From the NCBI GenBank assembly GCA_016630905.1, contig WBMQ01000003.1, positions 3,038,001 to 3,102,000 on the forward strand: 64,000 nt of DNA, given 5' to 3'. The stretch's first letter is position 1; every line of letters begins with the position of its first letter. Made by a program: the position numbers and the translations under genes. The notes beneath the pieces were generated by a model. That model did no database searches. It had not been told where the DNA came from and was given only the letters and a program-made list of their open reading frames with translations. Below, one piece after another: positions 36,879 through 49,205 of the stretch. This DNA is from Capillidium heterosporum. Its lineage: Eukaryota > Entomophthoromycota > Entomophthoromycetes > Entomophthorales > Capillidiaceae.

Positions 36879-39800
36879 ATGGAGGTAATTATTATATAAT
36901 ATCAAAGTCCCTTGTCATATTTTTAAGTATTTGTGGCCCTAAATATTTAATTATTGTCAATAGGAAGACGATGCAAATAGTAAGCGCACAAGAGCCAGAC
37001 AGGCATGCGAACCTTGCAGAAAAAAGAAGACAAAGTGTTCAGGTGAATATCCAATCTGTAGCAACTGTTCAACCCACAAGTATGAATGTCGATATGTAAC
37101 TGTAGAGAAACGTCGTGGTCCTCAGAAAGGCTACGTAAGAGCTTTAGAAAATCGACTAGATAGTTTACAGAACCTACTGGAAGACTACGTAGAGAAGATA
37201 TCCCCTTCCATACCAGATGGCTCAAACAACGAAGGCCCCTTTGAAAACTTTTTGGACGGAGGTGAGGTTTTTTTCCAGGATGATAATATCGAAGAGATTG
37301 GGGACAGAGATTTCGATGAAGATTCGCCCATCAACATTACTGGTGGAGAGCTAACTTCGACTAATGCCTTGACTACCAAAGAGTACAATGCCAATCAAAA
37401 TAGCACAGACGGTAACGATCTGCCTTTGGTTAAGAAGCCCAAGTACAGCAAGCTTAGAGAGCAGAGTAGTTATCCCAGGCCTACCCAGTCCTATATCGAA
37501 GGTCCAAATGGTGTTTCACGCTCCCATCCACCACCAATGTTGGCCCACTCGCAGCCCAAGAAGATTGGTCATATTACTATAATCGAAAACGGCTCCAGCA
37601 AGTACTTGGGAGAAAGTGCCGGTGCATATTTCTTAAATCAAGGGACTGATGAAGAAAACACGCGTGTCCGAATCCCTGAACTGGGCCTTGACAAGAACTT
37701 ACAGGCTTCCAGTAACCCCAACTTCACATTGACAAAGGTGCAGCTAGATTTCTTTATTGCTACCTATTTCACTACCTTCCATACCCTCTTCCCAATCATT
37801 GTCCAGGACGATTTTTTGAAGGAATACAACCAGCCCAACTGTACACTTCCAGGCTATTTACTTGATGCCATGTGTGCAGTTACGAACCGATATCACGTCA
37901 GCTCCGGACTTACTCCACCGATTACAAATGCTCCTCTTTTAGGTGAAGCGTGCTTCTTCCGAGCACGTCAGCAGGTACTAACGCTTATCGATTTGTCCAG
38001 CAACTATCTAGTTATCACCCACCTGTTGCTCAGTCTATGTCATCACATTCAAACTCCGAACATGGGCTGGATGAACTCTGGTATAGCTATCCGTCAGGCA
38101 TTGGAGCTTGGCTTGCATCGTGACTATGAAGTGCATAACGACAACGAAGAAGAAATCCACGAGCGTGAAGCCCGACGACGTATCTGGTGGGCCTGCTTAC
38201 GTTGTAGATCGTCTGTCCTGTGTTAGCACCGGTCGACCACTGACCATTGATGAAGACGAGTACGACACGCCCTTCCCTGATCTATCATTTGACACTGGTG
38301 CCGGGTTACCAGACATCGCCCACTTGTCATTACCAGCGCCACCCAACAACACATTGCGCCATCGTTACTTTTCCAAGTTTGTTCGAGTTGTGCCAGATAT
38401 ATGGTAAAGTATCTCGCAACATCTACTCAGTTCGATCACGTCACGGCTACACTGCTTTAAAACTGCAGTCTCACATCCATCATTTAGACGACACTTTACA
38501 GGGTTGGTATCACGCCTTATTACGCGAATGGCCCGAACTCAATGATAATGATTCTTCACCTCAAAACCAGTGCTATTGGTTTGGACTGTCACTCAAACTG
38601 TTCTACCACACACTCGTGATTCTGCTGCACCGCCCACTGTTACCACGGACTACCAAACCACTAACCAGCTTTGCTCGTTCCTACTTTGAGAAAGCTGAGT
38701 TTGCAGCCCGAAGCATTCTTGACATAGTTAGCAACGACGTCGATGCCTACAAGAGCCTGCCCTTCTGCTACAAGTTCTATCCCTTTTCCATCTCATTCTC
38801 TATCCACCTGGTTGGGGCTTCATCTACCATACCTGAGGAGAATGCACGGGAAAAGGCCAAGCAGTATATACTGGATGTGATGTGCGTCATCAGCCGCATC
38901 TGTGAGGTATATCCGATCTGCCAAAAGTTTTTACTCGGCATTATAAGCACGTTGACTACAATAGGCATCATACCTCTCGGGTACTTGGATGAGAACTGGC
39001 CCGAGCCGCTGAAACAGACTGTCAAGATCTATACATCGGCCATCAACAAGACTGGTCACTTTTTTACCCACAGCGATCCCGAACCAACTGCCGCCACTAC
39101 CGCTGCTGTGGCTCGACCTCCTCCACAAACCCATAACCAGCCTACTCAAAGTAACGACATGGCAGCCAAACGACTCAACCCAACTCAGTTCCTGCAAGCT
39201 CAAGTTATTGGCTCCCTACAAGGCAAGGCCTCCGATACCGAAGCTAAGCGATCGCCCACATCCAAGGAGCCACCGGCCCAGAGCACTACCACCACTTTCA
39301 CAAGCCAAAACTTCAACAGCTCCACCTACCCCAACCCTTCAGACAGTTTAACTAGAAAAGATTCCATTGAAGCCAAAGGTTCATCACCACCTACAAATTT
39401 AAATACCAACACCGTGTTCAGCACCAACAAAAGTCTACCTATCCCTGCTCCACAGGTCTCAGGTCAAAGTCATTCACCATACATGCAGTCGCAACCTGAT
39501 CCCAATCAGAACTCGAACTCCAATGTGATGCTAAACACAGGCTCCGACTCGACCCAATCTCAAGCACAGGTGCCGATGGGCCAAAACTCAATGCTCAACA
39601 ACGGCGGCTACTTCAACCAAAACTTCCAGGCTGGACAACAATCCAACTACTTGTACAACAATGGGCAAGTCAACCAGACTAGTCTTGGTGGTTCCAACCT
39701 CCATGCCACTCAAAACCTCATGCTCAACAATAACGCAAACTACATGCTCAACATGAACAACATGACTAGTGGAGGTCTCGCCAACTTTGGGCCAGGAGGT

Positions 39801-40274
39801 GTCAACTCGATGATGTTTGCCAACTCCAACCCGGCCCAGCAACAGATACTACTTAACTACCTGCAACAGCAACGTCAAGGCGCCGCAGCCCAGGCTGGGG
39901 TCGGAAATCTAGGTTTGAATGGCGGCGCAGGCATGAACTACCAATTGAATGGTGGCGCCAACGTCATGAATGCGGTCAACGGCGGTGGCTTGAACTTTAG
40001 CTTGAATGCGGCTTCCATGTACTACAGCCACCTCAACAACCCCAACTCCAACAGTAACGGTAGTACCAACTCTAACGTTAACGCCATGCAAGGCAACAGC
40101 ACAAGTTTGGGTACAAGTGCCATCAACCCGGGGCAAGGGTTAGACGCCAACACTGGACTGCCGGGAACTGGGGTTGGGGCTTCCGACCCCTTTGGTTGGG
40201 ATCCCCTTTATACTCTTAACTTTGCCGAGTTCAACCCCAACTCCAACCAGAATTCGAATTCCAAGCCCAACTGA
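36879..40274 (+). CDS. Zn2Cys6 fungal-specific transcription factor; frame broken by two single-base shifts
   Basis: Exon 1 is only ATGGAG (36879-36884). A 79-nt GT-AG intron follows, and exon 2 runs 36964-40274. Residues 17-44 form the binuclear zinc cluster C-x2-C-x6-C-x6-C-x2-C-x6-C (CEPCRKKKTKCSGEYPICSNC), which binds CGG-type DNA sites in the nucleus. The middle is the fungal-specific transcription factor domain (QLDFFIATYFTTFHTLFP, ALELGLHRD, EARRRIWWAC, VVDRLSCVSTGRPLTIDEDE, LCQIYGKVSRNIYSV). The last 300 residues are Asn/Gln/Gly-rich, an activation or prion-like region. The conserved middle occupies three frames in turn. One extra base near 38197 (WWAC / YVVDRL) and one at 38387 (FSKFVR / LCQIYG) break it, and no intron can explain either. 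Apart from these the frame is open for about 1,104 residues. Sequencing error, programmed +1 shift and recent decay are all possible. The C-terminal half is similar in style to XlnR-like regulators, but I do not assign a symbol. Confidence 0.8.
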
Positions 40275-41708
40275 CCATAAAATAACCGATTCCAATGCCT
40301 TCTGACCTATCGTCTCGACAGCTATTTTAAACTACCGTAGTAAGCGTTTAGTGCTGGTCCGTTCATACTTTTTTATAATTTAGATATAACTGGAATATAT
40401 AGTTAAGTTTTCAATTTCCCATTTCCAATAAATTTGATGGATGTTATACTTTGTTTTTGTATTTAGAGGTGATGTTATATCTTTTTTGCCGAATGCTATT
40501 TTCTTGGTGGATGTATTTACTAGAAGTAGTGTTGCCTATTAGATAAAAAGGAATCTGCACTTTACTTTTGTGGCTAAAATAGCCGGTATAAATGTCAACA
40601 GTATAGCTTGAAGGCTTTTGAAGTTTGATATATTGAACTTTTTGTGCTTTACTGGTTGAAATATATGCCTATATAGACAGGGCTTAGAGAAGTATATAAG
40701 TTTTAACAGATGAGGATGGAGGATAACTACAACAGTAGCTTCTCATCATAGTATAGAAGATGTATGTTTGAAACATCTATTGACAAAAAGGCTTTATCAG
40801 GAACTTATAACAACGTGTTTACAGGTATATATTAGTAGTGTTAATACGGTAGCTACTTATAAAACTTGACGAATGAGTAGACTAAAGTTTATGCAAAGAA
40901 TGTGTATGTTCTGCGATGAGAATTTTAGAACAAAGGCTGAAGAACATTTATCCCTTGAAATAGTAAATACCTGTCACATGTAATATCAACTAACTAAGAA
41001 TGTACTTATTGTAGGTGGGATAAATTAGGATGGAAATGGTAAAGTGAAATTTGCACCGAATTTTTAGTGAAAAGCCTTTAACAATTGTTCCAATAACAAA
41101 AACTTATCGTCCCTGTTGACCTTTCAGATGGCCACAACATGAAAATATACTTTCCTGGTAAACATGTGATTGATACTTGATCCTTTTGCGGTAGAATAGT
41201 AGGCTTTATATTTGTGGTATAATGGAATGCTTGTCAAAAGAAATACTATTTTTGAATGTATGTACATTGAGAATTTTTCGACAGAACCGTATAGGTCGTG
41301 GTGCTGCTACTGCTACAAGTATCCAGCCTCTATATAATAAAGTATGTACATGTTCTTTAAAACCAATGGAGCTTATAAGAATTTAAAGCAAAGCCAAAGT
41401 TAGTGGACTAAGATTCAATTGAAAATCTATCAATGACCTGATAAGGCTGAGATGTGCTTTGCAATTCCCCGAAAAAGGCTACATGTTGAACTACTTATGG
41501 AATCTACCAAACTCTAATCGTACCTGTCCAATATATTGGCTAAGGTAACGTGAAGTTTCACGATCAAGTATAAATGATCTTATCCTTCATTTAGTTGAAC
41601 ACAGTATGCAGCCGTTTGGAAGAACAAGGGTATATAAGCTGCTCATTCGCCTTAAAATGAAAACTTATTTACACTCAGCATCCAACTTTAGCAACTAAAT
41701 CGAAATCA
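40275..41708. promoter_or_regulatory. intergenic; promoter of the first membrane-protein paralog at its right end
   Basis: No gene is seen. The last 450 bp resemble 43,400-43,866 upstream of the paralog, sharing CTATATAATAA, CCCGAAAAA, AGTATGCAGC and TATATAAGCT in the same order. TATATAAGCT at 41631-41640 lies 78 bp before the ATG and is the likely TATA box. Confidence 0.5.
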
Positions 41709-42431
41709 ATGAGCATTTATACGATATATTACAACTTGGCCAACTTTATGGCCTTGGTAGGCTTTGTTTTCATAGTAGTTCTGATAACCATATCTAAACT
41801 CATCGAGAACTCGACTTTTATGGTCAACGATACGATAATGTGGTTGTGGAAATTGGATATCGGTACCAACGTAGCAGCTATTTTCTTTGTAGGAGCCGCC
41901 TTCCCCATAAGTATCGTTGGAATTCAGTTCGCCATCCAACTCTACAACCGCAAAAAACTAGGCAGCCAGCAGGAAGTCAAAGTTGTAAGTCAAGCTTTTA
42001 GTTCTGATGAGTATGAGTCCGAGTTACAGAAAGTGCCTACTAGGGATATAATCAAAGCCAGTTACAACGAAGGTATCGATTATGATAATAGAATCCAATT
42101 TATCACCCAGTACTACTGCTTTGTCGACTCGGGGTTCTACAGAGATTCGAACGAAGCTGAAGCCTACAAAGGCTTTGGGTTCCTTTGGTGTGGATTACGA
42201 TCGCCTATTACACTTATGATTCTCACTTCTTGCCAGATGACTGCCTTTACCTGCCAATTCATCGCTAGTTGTCTAGCATTCACCCAGACTTTCCCAGTTC
42301 TACTCAACCCGTTGTATTTTGCCTTGATAGCCATCACCATCGTTTTAGGGCTAGGCAGTTTCTTCACCGTCCTCTTTTTAAATATATGTCATAGTATATT
42401 GGCTAAAAAGGCTAAGGCTGTAGCTATATAA
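41709..42431 (+). CDS. four-helix membrane protein, tandem paralog 1, function unknown
   Basis: A single exon of 240 residues. Four membrane segments are visible at about 9-29, 52-78, 166-190 and 200-226, with a charged loop at 80-160. The loop after segment 1 holds two N-glycosylation sequons (NST at 34, NDT at 40), kept in the paralog, which places that loop outside the cytoplasm (inference). The signature LIENSTFMVNDTI-WLWKLDI and GFGFLW-G-RSP are shared. I do not recognise the family. It may be lineage-specific. The next gene is its tandem duplicate with a duplicated promoter, so both are probably regulated alike. Confidence 0.8.
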   Translation: MSIYTIYYNLANFMALVGFVFIVVLITISKLIENSTFMVNDTIMWLWKLDIGTNVAAIFFVGAAFPISIVGIQFAIQLYNRKKLGSQQEVKVVSQAFSSDEYESELQKVPTRDIIKASYNEGIDYDNRIQFITQYYCFVDSGFYRDSNEAEAYKGFGFLWCGLRSPITLMILTSCQMTAFTCQFIASCLAFTQTFPVLLNPLYFALIAITIVLGLGSFFTVLFLNICHSILAKKAKAVAI

Positions 42432-43866
42432 AATATTATTTGTGAGCAGATACGAATATTAGCTTTAGTTTTATAGTAGTGAGATTCTTTGATTGAAGGT
42501 ACCTTTTATTAATAAATATTATCAAGATTTTGTATATATATTTTTTATTAATAATGTTTTGAAGTAAACAAAGTAATGAGCATTAAACTATTGCTTTATA
42601 AGTATCAGTTTTAAGAGTATAATTACAAACCACTAAGATTTTAGATGAGATTGTATTTATATATATTTGATAGTTATTAAACAGTGACCAGTATATCTAT
42701 AGGTAAACATATAAATCAACTACTTGCAGTTTACTTTTAAATATTTAAAGTTGCTATATTTTGTAAAAAACAGTATATTATCTGATAATATTTGAACCGA
42801 CTAAATGTAAAGATGAATTTGTACATTTTCATTGTAGTTTTTAATATTTTCAACATCAAATAATGTTACTTTGAAAATTAGACTGTAAACTGTGCAAATG
42901 TTCTAAACAATCCAAATCAAGAAAACCTGAAAGATTGTAAAGGTGATTGGTCTAAACAGAGTTCATCCCATAAAGAGACATTTGAAAATTTAAATTAATT
43001 GTTCTATAAATTAGTTATGATGCAATTGATTCAGAAAGGTTGGATCATTATTGGGATGGCTGTATTTCCTGCTGATGAACTATACTATAAAATCGAGAAT
43101 TTCAAAAGAGCGTTTAAGAACAATAGCCATCTAGAATATTGAAGCTTATTGCATGCAATAACGACTATCTAGATATAGATATGCTGTAGGTGGAATCATT
43201 TGTATAGGATGATAAATTGCATATATGGACAGAATTTAGATGGCGATTCTAAAGTTTTTGTAATGCTTAGCACTCGAGCTAGTGTTTTTCTATAGGAAAG
43301 AATAGAATGCCACAAGATATCCTTTATAGATGTGTTATTGTTATTTGATAAATTCGGTGTAAGTTTACATGCTATACCTTTGGCATGCTTTAAGCCTCCT
43401 TCAAAAAGAGAAGGCTTTGAGCTGCCATCTCTTTTGCTGAACTTTCAAATATAGCTATATGGGTAATAATGATTAGTCGTAGTGAAGTATTCAGCCCCTA
43501 TATAATAAGGCTTGTCCATATTCTTTAAAATTTAGTGTCCTTGAAAATCTAGGGGCAAAGGTAGCTTTATGAATAAAATTGATCAAAGTTTATAATATGG
43601 TTAGGTTTAGGGAGTGTGTTACAAACTCCCGAAAAAAGGTATAATGAACTAAGCATTCGACTCCAGGTCTTAGGAACTAATGATCCTTGTACGACCCAAG
43701 TATGTATTAGGCTATAGTAAAGCGGGTTTCCACAATCAAATATAATTAGCTTTATTGTGCATTTTAGGAGGGTAGTATGCAGCAACTTTGATAAAAGAAG
43801 GTATATAAGCTACCCATCCACCCGAAAATTAAAGTTACACAGCATCGAGCATCCAACTTCAAACTG
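42432..43866. promoter_or_regulatory. intergenic; promoter of the second paralog at its right end
   Basis: AT-rich, no gene seen. From about 43,400 it shares ordered blocks with the region before the first paralog. TATATAAGC at 43802-43810 lies 65 bp before the ATG. Confidence 0.5.
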
Positions 43867-44586
43867 ATGAGTATCTATACGATATATTACAACATAGCCA
43901 ACTTCCTTGCCCTGGCGGGTTTGATACTATTAGCAATCTTTATAACTTTATCCAAGCTGATTGAGAACTCCACCTTCATGGTCAACGATACTATCCAGTG
44001 GTTATGGAAGCTAGATATTTGTACAGGCACAGCAGCTATATTCATTGTAGGGTCCGCCTTCCCCATAAGTGTTATTGGAACTGTCTTTGCCATCCAACTA
44101 ATTAGCAGAAAGAAGCTATGCACTCGACAAGTTCAAATCGCCGGTAAAGATTTCGGTGTTGATGAGTTCAAATCCGAGTCCCAGAAGGTAATGGTTGGCA
44201 ATGTCATCAAAGCTGGTTATAACAAGGATGTCAATTACAACAGCAGAGTTCAATTTATTACTCAGTACTACAGCTTTGTTGATTTTGGATTCTACAAGGA
44301 TTTGGACGAGATTGAAATTTACAAAAGCTTTGGGTTCCTTTGGACTGGATTTCGGTCCCCTACTATCCTCGTTTTTCTTATTTCCCTTCAAATAATTGCT
44401 TTTGTCTGTCAACTTATTGCCAGTTGCCTAGTGTTCACTCAACCTTATCCAATTTTACTCAACCCGTTATATTTTTCGATGGTGCTGGCTGCTATCGGCT
44501 TGGGGCTAACAAACTTTTTTAGTGTCCTCTTTTTAAATATCTATCATGGTATTTTGGTTAAGCAAGCTAAGAGTGCTACAATTTGA
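43867..44586 (+). CDS. four-helix membrane protein, tandem paralog 2, function unknown
   Basis: A single exon of 239 residues, alignable end to end with the gene at 41709-42431, and sharing its first ten residues except one or two (MSIYTIYYNI). The same four hydrophobic segments and both sequons (NST, NDT) are kept. The central charged loop has diverged most. Divergence with the frame intact suggests both copies are under selection. No known family was recognised. Confidence 0.8.
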   Translation: MSIYTIYYNIANFLALAGLILLAIFITLSKLIENSTFMVNDTIQWLWKLDICTGTAAIFIVGSAFPISVIGTVFAIQLISRKKLCTRQVQIAGKDFGVDEFKSESQKVMVGNVIKAGYNKDVNYNSRVQFITQYYSFVDFGFYKDLDEIEIYKSFGFLWTGFRSPTILVFLISLQIIAFVCQLIASCLVFTQPYPILLNPLYFSMVLAAIGLGLTNFFSVLFLNIYHGILVKQAKSATI

Positions 44587-45120
44587 AGGAGGTTTGGTTG
44601 CATTAAAAAGCCTTATGAAAAGCAAAGTTTATAATAAAAACTATCAGAATTATATATATATGTTTTATTCATAAGTGCATTTTTAAAGTATATAGCCAAA
44701 GAAAAAGCTTTACAACATTGTATCGAAAGTGTCAGATTTAAGTATAGAATAACAATTTAGGAAGCTTCAAGTCGAGGTTTCACTATTAAATGTATATTAG
44801 ATAGCTAAAAAATGGTAGTATATATGCTAATGATAGTTTAATCATTAATGATTCCTTAGATGCATAGACATACTAAATACAAAACGAATGCGATATTTAT
44901 ACAAAGTACATTATTCATCCAAGCTTAAAAATCAAACTAAACTCCAAAGTTTAGCTGAACAGTTCCATTCAAACTTTGATTACGTCATTTAACAAGCTCC
45001 AAACTTTAGGATTACCATCACCAGTTTATCTAATTTTACGAACATCTTCACCTTTGTCACCAAAGAACGGACAATTAAAAAAGCCTAAGCTCACATCAAC
45101 AAACCATATATCAAGCTAAA
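44587..45120. other. intergenic, AT-rich; SNX4 promoter
   Basis: No coding frame. The sorting-nexin promoter should lie in the last 200 bp. I see no clear TATA box there. Confidence 0.4.
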
Positions 45121-46994
45121 ATGGAAAGTTTCGATTACAACAATGTTGGTTGGCAAACTGAAGAACGCGAGGATGCAAGTCCAACTTATAAAGATACAGT
45201 AAATTGTTTGGAAATTTTCAATCTATTAACATGAATTTGAAGGTGCCGACCGATGTATCTGAAGAAATAGACACGACTACCAATCCACCGGCAACCCAAA
45301 GCTTGCTACCAATACCAATGGTTATTACTATAACTGAACCCAAGAAAGAAAGCGAAGGCACCAATGATATGCACATAAGCTATTTAGTCAATGCTCAAGT
45401 AACATTTTTACTGTCAAAAGTACTAAGCAAGTAAACTAGACCGAAATGAAGACGTTTACAAATAAGTCTTCAAGCATAAGGCGTAGATTCCAAGACTTTG
45501 TTGGACTGCACCAAATTTTGAGTTTAGATTTGCAAGCCAATGTCATTCCACCATTACCTGAGAAGCACCGCATGGGTAAATTATTAGTTTGTTACTTTTA
45601 AACTTATGCTATGTTTAGAATATCTAACTGGAGATAGATTTAGTGAAGACTTTATCGAAAAGCGTAGGGTCAGGTATCTCGCTCCTGTTCTTAATACCGT
45701 ATTAATATATTTCACTAGCTTGGAAAGATTTATGAACCGAATAGCCATCCACCCCACTCTTCAAAAAACACAAGTCTTTGTAAACTTTTTGAAGGATGAA
45801 GATTGGGTAGGGTACCTTTCTACACCTTATGCTAACGCTTTTACAATATAGTCTGCCAAAGAGTACGAAGATGTATTCAATGAGAATGGAGTATTAGAAA
45901 GCTTATCCGACAGTATAGTCAATGCATTCTCCAAATTGAAGCAGAAGCAGGAAAAGTTCGAAACGATCAAGCTCAAGTTAGATCGGTTCGAAAAGGACCT
46001 ATCGACCATCGACAAGATCCACCAAAAGATTATCAAGCGAAAGGACGACATCCATACCGATTACATTGACCTGTCCAATTCTCTAATCGGCCTGGCTCAG
46101 ATTGAAACGAATTTGATGAGCACGCTCAACACCTTTTCCAACACTTTGAATACATTCTCTTCACATATTACTCAGACTGTAAGTTTATTTGCTATTTATT
46201 TATTTATTTTCTTGCTTTAGAATAAACTTGAAGATATCTACTACCTAAGCCATCTACGGGAATACATTGCCTACTGCCATAAAGTCAAGGTAAATCATAG
46301 ATTTATAACATGACGTAACATTTATATTTGAAAATATTAGAACGTATTGAAGCTTCGTGATCAAAAGCAAGTGGACTTTGAAGAATTGACCGACTACTTG
46401 GCTCTACAAGTCAATGAGCTGCAAAAAATCCAAGCTACCGGTAGGAGTTCTGGGTTAGGTTCCTTCCTAAAGGACAAGTTGGAGAACATCAAGGGCACCG
46501 ACCAAGAAGTCCTGAAGGTAGATCGTATCAACAAGTGTGAACTCAAGATAGCCGAGGTAAACGAAAGGACTGATCTTTGTTCTAATTGATATTTTTATCT
46601 CTGTAGTTGGAAGAAGCGGTTAACATTTCCAACCAAGTCCATGTAGCCTTCTCCAAAGAGGTAGAAAAGGAATTCCAGATCTTTGAACAGTCCAAGACCA
46701 TTGATTTGAAGGATGCATTAGTTACCTACGCTAGAAGCCAAGTTCTGTTCTACAAACAAGTAGTTTATCTCCTTTACTATGTACTAATTTATATGCTGCT
46801 TTTAGAGTATGGAGCTATGGGAGGATGTAGTTCCCAAATTGGAACAGGAAAGTTGTAAAGGTAAACAGAGGTTAGGGCTTCTACCTGAAGATGTCGATAA
46901 TGACACCAATGCTAACTTGGATAACCACCATTCTAATCACAGTGATGCTGTTGTAGATTCTAGTAGTAGTCTATATGATAACAGTCATTGGTAA
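45121..46994 (+). CDS. SNX4: SNX4/Atg24-type sorting nexin (PX-BAR)
   Basis: Nine exons: 45121-45198, 45243-45398, 45440-45575, 45619-45806, 45852-46178, 46221-46289, 46341-46556, 46607-46759 and 46806-46994. All introns are GT-AG of 41-51 nt, all phases close, and the product is 503 residues. The PX domain (about 65-186) binds PI3P and has the SNX4 signature RRRFQDF, IPPLPEKHRMEYLTGDRFSEDFIEKRR, HPTLQ and FLKDEDW. The helical BAR domain (about 190-470; KQKQEKFETIKLKLDRFEKD) curves membranes and dimerises. SNX4 proteins recycle cargo from endosomes to the Golgi and serve selective autophagy. The tail after about residue 475 is Asp/Asn/His-rich and probably disordered. SNX41/42-like partners are the main alternative, but the PX motif favours SNX4. 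Confidence 0.9.
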
Positions 46995-47412
46995 ATTTAT
47001 AGTAAAGTTTCGAAGGTTTTAATGTTTTGTAAATGGTGGAATAATATCAAATATACTAGATTTTTTATGTAGCTTTATATACTTTTTTATAATTAAAAGT
47101 TGATAAAATTAACTTTATAGTATATTTTAATTTACAGTTAATATACACAATATATTGTTAATTATATATATACTTGTATTAATATTTGTAGTATTTAATT
47201 TGAATATATAAGTGGCTTTTAATAAATTTTATCTAATAGAATGAAAATTTTAAACTTTAAACTTTTTTAATTATTAGTATTGGAAAGTATTTGCTAAAAA
47301 TACTTAGTAAAGGTTAGCTAAAAGATAATGCTTTATAAAAGCTATATAAGAAGGAAACTTATACTTAAAATCTAATCTAAAAGTAGTAAGTAGATAGAAA
47401 TACTTTGATTAT
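46995..47412. other. very AT-rich intergenic DNA
   Basis: Runs of TATATA and AATTAA with no gene seen. It separates the last gene from the repeat-filled right part of the window. Confidence 0.5.
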
Positions 47413-47993
47413 TGTAAGGTTTAGGGAAATACTACTAGATCTAATTAATGATAGCATCATATTATAAACTAATAACATGGTAGGTAAGAAAAGCAAAACT
47501 AATACCCACTACTGTATTGGTAACAAAGAACTAGATTCTTTGAAGAGTAGGTTGGATTGTCAAGTAGAAAAGGTACACTATAAGAAGTGCTTACATAATT
47601 ATAATCACATTCTAGTTTTAAAAAGGAATAAAGAAAACATACAAAGGCTTAGGTATAGACTGGGGCTAGACTGAAAGAGCTCTATCAAATAAAGGTTAGG
47701 AAGCAGCCAATGCTACCATATTAGGATCAAAGGTAGAAATAGGCTAATAGGTTAATGTAGGCTTAAAAGAATTGATTATATTAGTAATATTAATTGTTTA
47801 GAGAAGGTAAGATCTAAGGGTGGCAAGGATTATTAATAGTTAATAAAAGGTAGGAAAAACAGAGGGATTAAACTATATAGAAATATTATACTAAAATAAG
47901 AAGATAAGTAAAGAAATAAGACTTTATTCAAAACTAAAAAGTAAAATCAGGCTATTACAATAACTATAGCTAGGAAGTAGAGTGAGTAACAGC

Positions 47994-48922
47994 TGTAAGG
48001 TCCAGGGAAATACTACTGGATCCAACTAATGATGGCATTATATTGTGAACTAATGACATGGTAGATGAGGAAAGCAAAGCTAATGCCCACCACTGCATTG
48101 GTAACAAAGAACTGGATTCTCCAGAGGGCAGGTTGGATTGCTAAGTAGAGGAGGTACACTATAAGAAGTGCCTACACAATCGTAGTCACATCCCAGTTTT
48201 AAGAGGGGATAGAGGGGACATACAAAGGCTTGAGTGCAGACTGGGGCTAGACCAGAGAGGCCCTATCAGGTGAAGGTTAGGAAGCAGCCAATGCTACCAT
48301 ATTGGGATCAAAGGTAGGAGTAGGCTGATAGGTTAATATAGGCTCAAAAGAATTGATCATATTAGTAATATTAATTGCCTAGAGGAGGTGAGATCTAAGG
48401 GTGGCAAGGATTGTTAACAGGTAATAAGAGGTAGAGAGAATAGGGGGATTAGACCACATAGAAATACTATGCTAAAACAGGAAGATGAGTAAAGAGACAA
48501 GACTTTATTCAAAACTAAGAAGTAAAAGCAGGCTGTCACAACAGCTATGGCTAGAAAGTGGGGTGAGTAACAGCTATTAGAAAATAGTGAGGTGGAACAT
48601 TGTTAAGATATAGGCTTTTAGTAGCACCTCAGAAGTTTAAATACTCTTTCAGTATCTTAGCAATACTTGCTGAATATCCAAATCCCAATATCAGAATACT
48701 ATGCTGGTAATAACTAAAGTTCCTAACTTATAGCCAAAGCTAAGAATATGGAAAAATAGTCAAGAATATCTAATAAGTAGAACAGATTTCTGTTCGAAAC
48801 TAGATATAAATGGAAAGTAGAAAATCAAAGATTGGTAAGAGAAATAAAAAAAATGGTGTAGTATACAAAGAAAGTTGGTCAATGACCTCATACTAGGAAT
48901 TGTAACAATCAAGGTTATTACA
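47994..48922 (-). mobile_element. solo LTR inserted in the older LTR
   Basis: 929 bp, starting TGTAAGGTCC and ending TTATTACA on the plus strand, with a 5-bp target duplication ACAGC at 47989-47993 and 48923-48927. It belongs to the same LTR family as the young element but to a longer subfamily with a different middle part. No interior or partner LTR is present, so I read it as a solo LTR. It is decayed but less so than its host copy. Confidence 0.75.
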
Positions 48923-49205
48923 ACAGCTATTAGAAAATAGCAAGGTAGAATATTATTAAAATACAGGCTTTTAATAGCACCTTAAAGGTTTAAATACCCT
49001 TTTGGTATCTTGGCAATACTTGCTGAATATCTGAATTCTAATATCAAAATGCTATACTAGTAATAACTGGAATTTCTAACTTATAGCCAAAGCTAAAAAT
49101 ATGGAAAAATAGTCAAGAATATCTAATAAGTAGAACAGATTTCTGTTCAAAACTAAATATAAATAGAAAGTAAAAAATCAAAAATTAGTAAGAAAAAGAA
49201 AAAAT

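Noticed and set aside
47477-47674. Small basic protein of 65 codons
   Set aside because: It lies inside the decayed LTR copy and is destroyed in the sister copy, so it is an accidental frame.
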